Notes: generated from the sequence alone by a model not told the origin. Numbered from the stretch's first letter, positions 1-10,183 are shown. The stretch: DNA of 64,000 nt from Haematococcus lacustris (GCA_030144725.1 JASKMD010000027.1:1461533-1525532); one strand, 5' to 3'. Program-made: numbers and translations.

Positions 1-49
1 TAGCAGAAAGGAGGTAGAGAGCGAAAGGGCACAGAGAAGAATGCGATGA

Positions 50-118
50 GGGTAGGGGTGGGGTGGGGTGGGGTGGGGTGGGGTGGGGTGGGGGTAGGGT
101 GAGGTAGGGTAGGAGGGT
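50..118 (+). repeat. (GGGGT)n simple repeat
   Basis: About nine perfect GGGGT units followed by degenerate GGGTA/GGTAG units. The G-runs could form G-quadruplexes. The pattern is unlike the known green-algal telomere repeat (TTTTAGGG), so I do not call it telomeric. Confidence 0.9.
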
Positions 119-176
119 GGGGTGTGGGGGAAAGGGAAGGGAGAGGGGTTCACGGCACTAGGTGAGACCGTCGGAC

Positions 177-276
177 CTGCAGCACACACATGGCGTACTT
201 GCAGTAAGGAAAGGGTAATGAGGGACACGGTAATGAGGGACACTAAAGGACAAGGGGCTAGCCATTCACTCCTTAC
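177..276 (-). repeat. Intron-like GT-AG module, copy 1
   Basis: Read on the minus strand, this 100-bp stretch starts GTAAGGAGTGAATGGCTAG and ends GCTGCAG, then continues GTCCGACGGTC into a pyrimidine-rich tract (the purine-rich + strand at 121-165). The same start, end and downstream motif recur at 11310, 11966, 32739, 33348, 34693, 35009, 35406 and 36799. What is seen is a dispersed repeat with spliceosomal-like borders; whether it is ever spliced is unknown. Confidence 0.6.
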
Positions 277-428
277 CTGTAGCCATCAGTTGCCACTCAC
301 TGGCAGGAAGGATGAAGGGAGCAAAGGGCCAGGGAGAAGAGGGAGAAGAGGGAGAAGATTGGGTGTGTGGGGGGGGGGGGTTGGGGAGTTGTTGTTGTAG
401 TTGTTGGGAGTTGTTGTAGTTGTTGGAA

Positions 429-667
429 GGGAGGGAGGGAGGGAGGGAGGGAGGGAGGGAGGGAGGGAGGGAGGGAGGGAGGGAGGGAGGGAGGGAGGGA
501 GGGAGGGAGGGAGGGAGGGAGGGAGGGAGGGAGGGAGGGAGGGAGGGAGGGAGGGAGGGAGGGAGGGAGGGAGGGAGGGAGGGAGGGAGGGAGGGAGGGA
601 GGGAGGGAGGGAGGGAGGGAGGGAGGGAGGGAGGGAGGGAGGGAGGGAGGGAGGGAGGGAGGGAGGG
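429..667 (+). repeat. (GGGA)n microsatellite
   Basis: About 60 uninterrupted tetranucleotide GGGA units. The apparent reading frames through it (poly Gly-Arg-Glu on one strand, poly Leu-Pro-Ser on the other) are artefacts of the repeat. Confidence 0.98.
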
Positions 668-1149
668 CCGGGCTGCAATGGGGAGGGTACAGGGTGGCGA
701 AGGTGGGGGAGGGTAGGGGAGGGAGGGGCGGGGGGGGGAGAGGGAAGGGGAGTGAAGTGGGAAGGTGGGTAAAGGAATGTGTACACTCACGATAAATAAG
801 GCCGACGCGGGGGCCTTTTTTGCATCGGATGGACTTTCTGCTCCGATAGAGCGATAGAGCGTTGAGTTTAAGGGGGACCTCGCTCTTGAATGAAGTCCTA
901 ACTCGCAGCGGTTGCGAAGATACATACCGGTCCTTGTTTATCGTGAGTGTAGAGGACCTGCGAAACAAAGGGTGACAAGTTGTCAAGGGAGGAGCAATGT
1001 ATGGTGGTTACAAGATGCACTCACCGACAGAGGATGTTGATGTAGGAGCTGATGTGGGTGCATTAATATTGCACAAGGGACAGGGAGGACAGGCTCGGAG
1101 ATGGTGGTTTCGACATGGCAAAGGCACAAAGGTGGGTCAAAGTAGACTA
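668..1149. other. No gene seen
   Basis: This stretch holds purine-rich sequence to about 775 and then unique sequence without a recognisable coding region, RNA gene or repeat. Confidence 0.5.
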
Positions 1150-1570
1150 CGTCGCTAGCTCGTTACGTGGGCTGCAAGGCTGAGCGTGCGAGGTATTGCG
1201 TTGCGATCTCGAGGCTGGTTGCTACGTCTGCAAGGTCTGCCAGGCAAGCTGCTAGCTGCGTGCGAGAGTGGCTGCGAAGCACCGTGCTACGTGGCAGCGA
1301 CATTGGCTGGGAGGCTTGCCGAGATGGCCGAGATGAGATGTGGCTGCCTGGCTGCAATGTGGCTGCCTGGCTGCGATGTGGCATGCGAAAGTGGCTGCCT
1401 GGCTGCGATGCTGCGAGGTTGGCTTCAGAGCTTGGCGCCCGCTTGGCTACCTAGCTGCGGGTCGCCAATCAAGCCTGACTAGCACCGGCGCTAGACGTTG
1501 TGTGCAGGGCACAGAGATTAGTTTTTCATGTTTCATGTCTAACTTGCATGACGATTTGCAGGTTCGTGCC
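1150..1570 (+). repeat. Dispersed GGCTGCGA-rich repeat, copy A
   Basis: A stretch rich in GGCTGCGAG / TGGCTGCCTGGCTGCGATG motifs that ends with ACTTGCATGACGATTTGCAG. The block at 33880-34310 has the same composition and nearly the same end (CTTGCATGCCGATCTGCAG), preceded in both by TGGCTACCTAG. The two blocks look like diverged copies of one dispersed repeat. No protein family is recognisable. Confidence 0.5.
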
Positions 1571-1685
1571 GCCCCGTTGCATCCCCACCACCGATACAAA
1601 AAACGGAATATAGTTACAAAAGGGTTAAGTCAATGCCCTCTACATACTCATCCGAGCAGCCAGTCTTGCAGACGATCTGATCACG

Positions 1686-2547
1686 ACCCTGAACGCCCTG
1701 AACACAAACCAGAACACCCTGAACCAAGACCTGAGCACCCTGAACATAGACCTGAACACCCTGAACCAAGACCTGAGCACCCTGAACATAGACCTGAACA
1801 CCCTTAACATAGACCTGAACACCCTGAACGTAGACCTGAACACCCTGAACATGGACCTGAATAGCCTGAATATAGACCTGAGCACCCTGAACCACAGCCC
1901 TGAACACCCTGAACGTAGACCTGAACACCCTGAACCAAGACCTGAACACCCTGAACCAAGACCTGAGCACCCTGAACATAGACCTGAACACCCTGAACAT
2001 AGACGTGAACAACCTGAACATAGACCTGAACAACCTGAACCTAGACCTGAGCACCCTGAACATAGACCTGAGCACCCTGAACATAGACCTGAGCACCCTG
2101 AACCAAGACCTGAACACCCTGAACCAAGACCCGAGCACCCTGAACATAGACCTGAACACCCTGAACATAGACCTGAGCACCCTGAACATAGACCTGAACA
2201 ACCTGAACATAGACCTGAGCAACCTGAACATAGACCTGAGCACCCTAAACATAGACCTGAACAACCTGAACATAGACCTGAACAACCTGAACATAGACCT
2301 GAGCAACCTGAACATAGACCTGAACACCCTGAACCAAGACCTGAGCACCCTGAACATAGACCTGAACACCCTGAACACAGACCTGAATTCCCTGAACACA
2401 GACCTGAATTCCCTGAACCAAGACCTGAACACCCTGAACATGGACCTGAATAACCTGAACATTGACATGAACACCCTGAACATTGACCTGAACACCCTGA
2501 ACACCTACCCTGAACAATCTGAACATAGACCTGAACACCCTGAACAC
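1686..2547 (+). repeat. 21-bp minisatellite
   Basis: About 40 units of a 21-bp repeat based on CCTGAACATAGACCTGAACA. Because 21 is a multiple of three and the unit lacks stops in several phases, long frames stay open on both strands, giving heptapeptide repeats (HRPEHPE, LNIDLNT on +, MFRVFRS on -). No flanking coding sequence, signal or start supports a protein, so I annotate it as a repeat. Confidence 0.93.
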
Positions 2548-2689
2548 AGCCACCCAGCTCCAGCCTTTGGCTTTTTTAGCCTGATTTCTTTTGGGTTGGA
2601 TTGCGTAAATTACAAGCTCTAAACCGGCTAAGTTTCAGCCCCAACGGCCAAAGTCGGTCCAGGCGCCTGGCTGCTAATTCCTACGAGTG
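2548..2689. other. Short unique spacer
   Basis: Unique sequence between the minisatellite and the LTR remnant; nothing recognised. It does not match the U3 part of the downstream LTR, which shows that the 5' LTR is truncated here. Confidence 0.5.
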
Positions 2690-2762
2690 AAACCCTGGCC
2701 GTGTCATGCTGTGGGAAAGAAGGTAGTTATCGGTTCTCGGCGGTGTGCCTCAGCACGCTACA
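2690..2762 (+). repeat. 5' LTR remnant
   Basis: This 73-bp stretch matches 10393-10465, the last 73 bp of the 3' LTR, with one mismatch (G/A in GCTGTGGG versus GCTATGGG). It ends CACGCTACA like the complete LTR. Sequence upstream of 2690 does not match, so the first 136 bp of the LTR are missing here. Confidence 0.9.
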
Positions 2763-2765
2763 TTT

Positions 2766-2779
2766 TGGTTTCCGACCGA
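2766..2779 (+). promoter_or_regulatory. Putative primer-binding site
   Basis: TGGTTTCCGACCGA begins three bases after the LTR end. LTR elements normally carry TGG plus a complement of a tRNA 3' end at this place. I cannot assign the tRNA without the host tRNA set; it is not the common initiator-Met type TGGTATCAGAGC. Confidence 0.6.
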
Positions 2780-2813
2780 TGTTGCTACTAATGCCACCTT
2801 CTCTCCTAAGCAA

Positions 2814-4060
2814 ATGACTGCCAGAAAGGAAACTCCGCATGGCAGGGAGCAACGGACGAAGAACACTCCACTTGGAGATCAGGCTTTTGTTTCTCTACGC
2901 CCAGAAGTTGCAACGGAGCATCAACAGCTGGTAGGAGCGACTGCGCACCCGGAAGCCTCCCAAAACAAAGCCGTTCGGATAGGAGCTGAGCTCGCTGCTT
3001 TGGAGCGTCTCTATGGCCAACAAAACGCGGTGGTGAGTGGTGAGCAGATTGTGGCAGCGATTCGCAGTTAGTACTCGCAGTCAGCTCGACATGCTGTGGA
3101 CTTAAGCAGTGGCACTTCTACTACTAAAGTAGCACTTGCTGCACCAGCCTTGTCGACCGCTGCACCTAATGCACATGTCGCACCCGCTGCGCCACATTCG
3201 ACGCCAGTAGGGCAGTTTGCCCTCGTCTCAGGTTGCTTTGCCTGCCAATGCACCACTCACTGTGTCAGCCTCCTCGCCCAGGTTTAAGGTCCCAAGTCCT
3301 TACTTAAGGACAGACCTGTGTCTTGCCACATCTCGGGTAACAGAGACTTTCTGTGAGGACCTTGAGGTCCTTTGTGCATATCTGTGCATAGACCCGGCTG
3401 ATGCATTGACTAACTTCTTGACAGGCAAGCCACGAGAAGTGTGTTACCTTGCCACCAGGAATGCCCACATCCTTGCTCATGGCACTAGGCCAACATGGGC
3501 ATAGCTGCGCTCTTCTTTCAAGGAGATGGCTGGTGATGACCTGCGCAATGTTTTCAGATGTGCACCGCAGGAGGTTGTTGGACCCTTGTGCACTGTGCAT
3601 GTCAGCAGGTTCCACCCTCAATGCCTACATTACAGAGTTCAGAAGTACTCTGACTGTGGCAAATGCCTCCTGCATGGCGCCATTGATGCTGGTTACCACC
3701 TTTCATTAGGGGGCTTTACCCTGAGGTGCAAGCACGTGTTGTGCATGATCTTGCACTTATGCATGACCCCACACTTACTGATGCTAGTAAGGCTGCTGTG
3801 AATGCACAGAAGGTACTCTTTGCAGTGGCCACCATACAAGTGGGACGTCGCCCTCCTGCACCACCTATGGATGCCTTTGTGCCTCATAAGCAGATGGACC
3901 ACTTCTCTGGCCCGGCTGAAGGATGTGCTCCAGCTTCGGCCCCTCGTGGCCCATACTGGAATGTCAGTAGCAGTAGCAGCATCCACCACACACTTCAAGG
4001 TGGGGGTCGTCCTCCAGAGTGTTCAGCCCCTGCCCCCATGCTCCTGTGCTCACAGATGAG
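2814..4060 (+). pseudogene. gag-like region, broken by frameshifts
   Basis: A candidate start at 2814 (MTARKETPHG) opens 86 codons ending in a stop at 3069. Gag-like sequence then continues in shifting frames: a segment with ETFCEDLEVLCAYL near 3340-3400, LNAYITEFRSTL near 3620-3660, and PEVQARVVHDLALMHD near 3722-3770. These resemble the capsid part of Ty3/gypsy Gag (structural protein that packages the RNA). I find no clear CCHC zinc knuckle. At least four frame changes are needed, so it cannot be made as one protein from this sequence. Confidence 0.7.
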
Positions 4061-4450
4061 GCAAGTCTGCCCATGGGTCATGCACTTGACGACTGTGTAT
4101 TACACCTCTCGTCCTTAGGCAAAGTGAATGGACATAATTGTACCATGCTGTTTGATGGTGGGGCAACTGCCAACTTTATCAACTGTGTTGCTGTTGAGCA
4201 ATGAGCTTCGCAGTTATGAACTGAAGCAGCCCAAGGAATTCCTTGTTGCCAATGGGCAAATTGTGTTGTGCACGCATGCATGCAGCGTCCAACTGCATGT
4301 GCAGTCTTTGAGTTGCAGGATTGATCTGTTGATGATGCCTAAGATGTTCTTAGCCTTTGACATCTTCATGGGCAGTGACTTGTTACAGTCGAATGGTGTG
4401 TTGCTAGACTATCTGGCACGTACTGTTACAGTACAGTTGTCGTCTGTCCA
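4061..4450 (+). pseudogene. Aspartic protease region of pol, frameshifted
   Basis: LFDGGATANFI at about 4148-4180 is the expected flap/active-site strand of a retropepsin, where the family normally has D-S/T-G; here the second residue is Gly. A stop follows (near 4202), and the rest (ANGQIVLCTHACSVQLHV to GSDLLQSNGVLLDY) continues in another frame to about 4410, ending with the usual G-x-D-L-L motif. It would process Gag-Pol in an intact element. Confidence 0.75.
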
Positions 4451-4599
4451 GACGGTGCTCGAGTGTGAGCCTGCAGCGCCTATTATGGCCCCCCACAGTG
4501 CCCATATCCTGGCCAAACACAAGCAAGCCACTGTGTCAGCAAAGGTGGCTTATAGGTGGCTAAGGAAAGGCGGCCAATCTCTGGTTGCTTTGATCTCTT

Positions 4600-4870
4600 C
4601 TAGCCCATCAACCCTACCCCAGCAAGTGTGCTGTCCGTTCACCCAACCCCTTATCCAGCTAATTTGCTGTCCCATGACCTTGACCCTCACTCTCACTCAA
4701 CTACCCCACCCTCTAACCCACCTATCAATTACCCAACCCCTTATCCAGCTAATTTGCTGTCCAATGACCCTGACCCTCCTTCTCAATCAACTACCCCACC
4801 TTCTAACTCACCTATCAATTACCCAACCCCTACTCCAGCTAATCAGCTGTCCAACATACCTGACCCTCGT
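4600..4870 (+). repeat. Short tandem repeat in the PR-RT linker
   Basis: Two to three copies of a roughly 95-bp unit beginning near CAACCCCTTATCCAGCTAAT encode a Pro/Ser/Thr/Asn-rich linker between protease and RT. The copies are about 90% alike, so they are probably a recent local duplication inside pol. Confidence 0.7.
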
Positions 4871-4904
4871 TCTCTCCCATCTACCTCACCTCCAACCTCT
4901 ATCC

Positions 4905-6258
4905 CCCCTTCGGTGGCTGCTCAGCTGCAAGCGCTCATATCTGAGTACGACGATGTCTTAGCACCCTTCAATACTCTACCACCTCAACGTCCAGTGGGAC
5001 ACACCATCCCCCTTCAGCCTGACTGTAAGCCACCAGCTTTGCCATCATATAAGATGAGCCAGCCAGAGCTGTTGGAGATGAAGAAGCAGGTAGCAGCCTT
5101 CCTGGAGCAGGGCATCATTGAACCTTCCTCCTCTCCCTACGCTGCCCCTGTCCTCTTTGTCAAAAAGAAGTCAGGTGAGTTGAGGATGTGTGTAGACTAT
5201 CGTCAGCTAAATAAAATCATAGAGATCAATACCCACTACCTCGAGTGGATGACTTGTTTGACAGGTTGGCTGGGTGCACGGTGTTTTCAACACTAGACCT
5301 GCAAGTAGGATATCACCAGATCAGGATTCCTGATGAGGATGTCCCTAAGACAGCCTTCAGGACACCCAGTGGCCTTTATCAGTTTAAAGTCCTGTGCTTT
5401 GGGCTAACCAATGCACCTGCCACGTTTCAACGTGTGATGAACAATGCTTTTGCTGACGTCATTAATGACTGTGCCCTTGTGTACATAGATGATATCCTCA
5501 TCATGTCCAAAACTGTGCCAGAACACTTCATACATTTGAGGAGAGTCCTTAAGTTATTACGTAAGCATCAGTTCAAAGCCAAACTATCAAAATGCGAATT
5601 CCTTAACTCTGCACTTCAATTTCTGGGTCACATTGTTAGTGACCAGGGCATAGCTGTTGACCCTGATAAAGTGAAGTCTATCACTTCCTGGCCTGTGCCA
5701 CGCAGCCTGACTGCCATGCAGCAGTTCCTAGGTGCTGCATATTTTGTGCGCAAGTTTGTACACAACTTTAGTGCTATTTCAGCACGCCTGACTGACCTGA
5801 CTGGTAAAGCAGGCACTGATTTCAATTGGCATAAATGGCCTGATGATAAGTTAAAGGCTTTCGATGCTCTTAAGCATGCTATTTCTAGAGTACCTTTACT
5901 CAAAATCCCAGATATTACTAAACCACTTCAGGTTTACTGTGACGCCTCTTCGCAAGGCGTAGGAGCAGTGCTCATGCAAGAGGGTTATCCTCTGGCTTAT
6001 TTAAGCAAGAAGCTGATTCCAGCTGAAAAGAATTATACCACTGGTGAACAAGAATTATCACTGCGTGCAAAGAGTGGCGTTGCTACCTGGAAGGTGTCCC
6101 CTTCACTCAAAAGGTCTTGTCAAGACGCCAAACCAGGTAGTTGGAGTTTCTCTCCCGGTATGATTTTACCATTGAGTATCTACCTGGTGATACTAACCCT
6201 GCTGACCCTCTGTCACGTTTACCAGACACTCCTGCCAGCAACCCTGTCATGGTTATAA
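4905..6258 (+). pseudogene. Reverse transcriptase and RNase H region of pol
   Basis: RT starts with [20 protein letters not shown] and continues through [20 protein letters not shown] and [12 protein letters not shown] frame change near 5240 is followed by [30 protein letters not shown] and the catalytic YIDD box at 5482-5493. RNase H follows: VYCDASSQGVGAVL (first catalytic Asp codon 5941-5943) and YLSKKL. Another frame change near 6085-6140 precedes YLPGDTNPADPLSRLP, the normal end of this domain. Catalytic residues of RT are intact, but the two frame changes make it a pseudogene unless they are sequence errors. Confidence 0.92.
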
Positions 6259-6277
6259 ACAGGAGCAGGAAGCGCCT

Positions 6278-6291
6278 TTTGGAGGGGGAGG
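6278..6291 (+). promoter_or_regulatory. Internal copy of the polypurine tract
   Basis: TTTGGAGGGGGAGG is identical over 14 bases to the 3' polypurine tract at 10241-10254. It lies in the RNase H-integrase linker, about where a central PPT would prime a second plus-strand start. Function is inferred only from identity and position. Confidence 0.4.
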
Positions 6292-6484
6292 GAGCTGGGG
6301 TGGTACAGCCTGCTCAGCCTGCCATTCAGCAGCCGCAGCAGGAGCCACAGCCTCAGCTGGTTTTGAAACAGCCCTTGCCCCCGCCTCCTTTACCTGTGCA
6401 CCCTTTTGCACGCTGTCAGTATGACAGAGCAGCTGCTGGCAGCGTATGCAGCAGATGAGGCCTTTGCCAGCACGGTGGATCAAT

Positions 6485-6669
6485 ATGTATAGTATAATGT
6501 CGGAGGCCGAGCTGTTACGGGAAAATAACGGTCGAGGCTGGGTCGAAAGTTGCAGTAAACGTCGAGGCGTAGCCGAGACGTTTACGCAGCTTGAGACCTG
6601 GCCGAGACTGTTATTTGGACGTGAACAGCGCTGGCCGAGACATTATGCGATATCCCTATACATTACGGG
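6485..6669 (+). repeat. Long imperfect hairpin at the left edge of the nested insertion
   Basis: The segment folds on itself: ATGTATAG (6485) pairs with CTATACAT (6656-6663), ATAATGTC (6494) with GACATTAT (6640-6647), CTGTTACGGGAAAATAACGG with the stretch around 6608-6630, and GTAAACGTC with GACGTTTAC around the apex GAGGCGTAGCCGA. The last 18 bases are also an inverted repeat of 8815-8832. A hairpin with the same layout but other stem sequences lies at 16262-16432. Confidence 0.75.
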
Positions 6670-6769
6670 CACACGATTTGGAGCCTCGCTGCTATTGCGG
6701 CTGTGCTCCACGCGTCGTAGACGACAGCAGAACCAGTGCGCATACCACGCTCTTTCTTGGTGGTTGTGC

Positions 6770-6897
6770 ACTTTTGCTGTAAATGTCTGCGCTTTCCCCG
6801 TAAATGTGTGCAAGTCGTGCACTTTTTCAGTAAATGTCTGCACTTTTCCCGTAAATGTGTGCAAGTCGTGCACTTTTCCTGTAATTGTTTGCAAGTC
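6770..6897 (+). repeat. Tandem repeat with GTGCACTTTT core
   Basis: Two and a half units of about 51 bp, each with GTGCACTTTT, GTAAATGTCTGC and GTAAATGTGTGCAAGTC. The GTGCACTTTTT core also occurs in the repeat at 15722-16165, linking the insertion to that region. Confidence 0.75.
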
Positions 6898-6973
6898 ACC
6901 CCCTCTTCACTCTTTACTCTAGGACAAACTTCCATCCGCAGCCTCACCCATACCAGCTTGCCCAACAGCTAAA

Positions 6974-7616
6974 ATGCCAGACAGCACCTACACCGTCAGC
7001 AGCGGCAGCATTGGCGACGAAGACGACCAGTGCGGCAGTGACAACGACTTCGAGATACCAACATATAACCTTCTTCCGCCTCCGCTAGAGGTCGCAACAG
7101 CACGTTTGGCAGCTACGAGGCTCGACGGTGAGACGCGTTGACGGACCTTAGCGTTGACCCCTTTTGACTTCTTGCATCTTTTGACTACACCACGTCTGTT
7201 GCGCAACAGGGTCCCCGGAGTTTAAAGTGGCTGGGCAGCCCAACACCGCCGTTGCAGCTGTCGCAGGAGCTCGCTTGGCTGATGCAGATCGCGTGGCTGC
7301 GCCGCTTAAACCGGCCATTGCAGATGCGGCAACGGAGCCTCGGTCCAAGGTTGCCTTGCAACTATCTTATCGTCGTCCCTTGCAACTGTCTAATCGTGGA
7401 CCGTAACCATTGTGTTGCACCGCCCCGCAGCGACTGCCGAGCAGCAAACGGCGCAAGTGGCAAACGAGGACACTGAGCAGGTCCTTGACAGGTTTCTAAA
7501 AGACACGGACATTGTGGACCTGACAATCCGCTGCAAGGCAGCGCCGGCAACCATGATCAAGAATAAGAGTCAGCTGAACACTAGCTACAGCATGTTGGAG
7601 TCTGTTCTAGACAGTG
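6974..7616 (+). CDS. Candidate spliced gene fragment in the nested insertion, unknown function
   Basis: An ATG at 6974 opens an acidic 51-codon stretch (MPDSTYTVSSGSIGDEDDQC...) up to a GTGAGA donor at 7128. Splicing to the CAG acceptor at 7207-7209 keeps the frame open into an Ala-rich exon (7210 to about 7395). A third open stretch from 7431 to 7616 (DTEQVLDRFLKDTDIVDLTI...) ends at GTAAAC. The second donor is weak. No family is recognised; an N-terminal transposon protein is possible but unproven. It could equally be chance open sequence. The coordinates include two proposed introns. Confidence 0.25.
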
Positions 7617-7719
7617 GTAAACTCCCCGACAAGCCCTCATGTTTTTCATTGGCATGCCTTGTCATGTCCTGGATTGCTATCCCGCCTTTGCCACCCTCAT
7701 ACTTAGGTGGTGAACAAGC

Positions 7720-7760
<41 letters not shown>

Positions 7761-8340
7761 TTGTTGTTGCTGTAGTTGCCCTCTTGCTACTGCTGCTGCC
7801 CTGCAGCTGCTGCTGCCCCGCTACTGCCGCTGCTGCTGCTGTTGTTGCCCCCCTGCTGCTGCTGCTGCTGCTGCCCTGTTGTTGCTGCCCTGCTGCTGTT
7901 GTTGCTGCTGCCCTGCTGTTGCTGCTTCCGCCCTGCTCCTGTTGCTGCCCAACTGTTGCTACCCTGTTGTTGCTGCCCGTCTGCTGCTGCTGCCCGGCTG
8001 CTGCTGCTGCTGCTGTTGTTGCCCTCCTGCTGCTGTTGCTGTCCCGCTGCTGCTGCTTCCCTGCTGCTGTTGCTGCTTCCCGGCTGCTGCTGCCCGGCTG
8101 CTGCTGCTGCCCTGCTGCTGCTGCTGCTGCCCGGCTGCTGCTGCTGCCGCCCTGCTGCTGCTGCTGCCGCCCGGCTGCTGCTGCTGCCGCCCTGCTGCTG
8201 CTGCTGCCGCCCGGCTGCTGCTGCTGCCGCCCGGCTGCTGCTGCTGCCGCCCGGCCGCTGCTGCTGCCGTTATGCTGCTGCTGCTGCCATGCTGCTGCCA
8301 CTGCCCGGCTGCTGCTGCTGCTGCTACTACCGCTGTTGCT
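7720..8340 (+). repeat. CTG/GCTGCC-rich trinucleotide repeat
   Basis: A pure (CTG)13-like run at about 7722-7759 is followed by roughly 580 bp of CTG, GTTG, CCCG and CCGC interruptions. All six frames are long and open through it (poly Leu, Cys, Ala, or Gln/Ser on the other strand), so those frames carry no coding evidence. Confidence 0.95.
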
Positions 8341-8835
8341 GGCCTGGCGGCGGTGTCCCTGGCAGTTGGACAGGCGTCGATGCCCTTGGCTGCTGGCATG
8401 CAAGCAGCCACCCTGCCCGGGGCTTGGCAGCCCGGGGCTGCTCAATTGGTCGGCAAGGCAAGCGGGCAGCATGTTGCTGCTCCTCCTGGCTACGGGAAAT
8501 GGCGGCCTTGGAACCCTTATGCGACACCCAGCCGGCTCGTACCCTTGCCGCTCCCTGGCCGTGCATCCCCAATGCACCATGGATTGATCCGCAAGCACTT
8601 CCACGCCCACGAAGCAGCTGGCAAGGCTGTGAAGATGAAGCTTCTGGCAGCTGCCGCTATCTAGGGTTACTATAATTACATGGTTCGGGCTGTAGAGCGC
8701 CGGCAACTACAACTTTTACCGGCGGACTTTTGCCGTGCTTGCTGTAATTGTCCGAGTCTGTTCAACATAACCGTATAAATCAACAATTACGACAAAATAA
8801 CAATAAATTATTCTCCCGTAATGTATAGGGATGAT

Positions 8836-9694
8836 CAGGATAAGCATGGCTTGTATCGCACCAAAGGCAAGAACCAGATAGTGGTTCTTGAATGCCAACA
8901 GCTCAAAGCCAGGGTATTGGTGGAGATGCATGATGCACAGTTTGCAGGCCATGTGGGGATCACCAAGACGCTGGAACGTATCTCTAGTGGATATTCTGGT
9001 GGCCACGCATGAGATCTGAAGTACGTCACTATGTGAGTAGCTGTGATGCATGCCAGCGCAACAAGTCTGTGAATACCAGACCTGGTGGTTTGCTCACACC
9101 ACTGGCCATACCCTATGACAGATGGGAGTCCATGTCTATGGACTTGATCACTAAACTACCATCTTGTGATCATGGTTTTGATGCCATTGCTGTCTTTGTG
9201 GATAGGCTATCTAAAGTGGTACACTTTGTGCCATGTCGTGAGTCAATGAATGCTTAGGGCTTTGCCCGCTTGCTTATTGATAATGTGTTTAACCACCATG
9301 GAGTGTCCAGAGAAGTAATCTCTGATAGGGGCTCTCACTTTACTAATCATTTCTGGGCGTCAGTTATGGCCATTCTTGGTGTAAAAGAATGTATCCCAGC
9401 GCTTACCATCCTGAGTCTGATGGTCAAACAGAAAGGTATAATCGTACCCTGGAGGAAATGCTTCGACATTACATCTCCCCTGCCCAGTCTGACTGGCCTT
9501 TCTTCCTGTCACTAGCTGAGTTTGCTGTGAACAACAGCTGGCAGGAATCCATCCAGTCCACGCCCTTCCTGGTTAACACTGGCCAGTCACCTCTGACACC
9601 AGCTCTGCTGGAGTTGCCAGGTGAGGTGTACTGTCCCTCTGCCAGGAAGCTGTCTTAGTGGTGGCAGAGTAATGTCAAGCAGGCCCGCCATTTC
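8836..9694 (+). pseudogene. Integrase, zinc-binding and catalytic core, broken
   Basis: The HHCC zinc finger is split by a frame change near 9005: H-D-A-Q-F-A-G-H-V-G (8930-8960) and then CDACQRNK (about 9045-9068). The core carries SMDLITKLP (first Asp), then a stop near 9256, then VISDRGSHFTNHFW (second Asp, near 9330), another frame change near 9390, and YHPESDGQTERYNRTLEEML (third acidic residue). The D-D-E layout is normal for a retroviral-type integrase that inserts the cDNA. Two frame changes and two stops disable it here. Confidence 0.9.
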
Positions 9695-10183
9695 ATGGAG
9701 CAAGCTCAGCAGCGTCAGGCCTATCTGGCCAACAAGGGACGCAGGGATGTGGAGTTCAGCCCTGGCCAGCTAGTGCTGCTGAGCACCAAGAACCTCAGGC
9801 TGAAGCCAGGTAAGGCTAAGAAGTTGCTGCCTAGGTTCATTGGGCCTTTCAAGGTGTTGGAGCATGTAGGTCCTATTGCTGTACGCTTGGACCTGCCTCC
9901 TGCCATGGCACGCATGCACCCTGTGTTCCATGTCGCCCTGTTGAGGCCCTACACTAGTGAGCATCCTCACTTGCCTCCTCCTGTGGATTGGTTGGATGAG
10001 GCGCCTCTGTATGAGGTTGAGAAGTTGCTCGCCCATCGTGGTGCCCGTGCTGGTAGAGCACGTGGCTACTTAGTCAAGTGGCAAGGCTATGATGACTCTT
10101 ACATCACATGGGAGCCAAGGAATAACCTTGTAAACTGCCAAGAAGTGTTGACTGCATATAATGCAGTGCATGGTTTGTCCTAG
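9695..10183 (+). pseudogene. Integrase C-terminal domain with chromodomain
   Basis: An intact 162-codon stretch in one frame. It contains the GPY/F-type integrase tail (RFIGPFKVLEHVGPIAVRLDLP, then HPVFHVALLRPY) and, near its end, a chromodomain: YEVEKLLAHR, then GYLVKWQGYDDSYITWEPRNNL. In chromoviruses this domain is thought to bind methylated histone H3 and direct insertion into heterochromatin. The last codons (VHGLS) end about 75 bp before the 3' LTR. Confidence 0.92.

Larger units (their letters stand above)
6652..8832 (+). mobile_element. DNA-transposon-like insertion inside the chromovirus
   Basis: This stretch separates RNase H from integrase, which are adjacent in intact chromoviruses. 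ATCCCTATACATTACGGG at 6652-6669 is a perfect inverted repeat of 8815-8832, and both are flanked on the outside by GAT (6649-6651, 8833-8835), a possible 3-bp target duplication. An alternative boundary uses the 8-bp direct repeat ATGTATAG at 6485-6492 and 8821-8828, giving an insertion of 6493-8820 that includes the terminal hairpin. No transposase is recognised, so it may be non-autonomous. TGTAA near 8750 could be an algal polyadenylation signal. Confidence 0.75.

Noticed and set aside
50..118. Telomeric repeat
   Set aside because: GGGGT is not the TTTTAGGG or TTTAGGG type of green algae, the run is short, and it is not at a known chromosome end.
7412..8706. Long open frames of Cys/Leu, Ala or Ser/Gln on both strands
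   Set aside because: They are translations of the CTG-rich repeat in different phases; no non-repeat domain supports them beyond the short stretch noted at 7431-7616.
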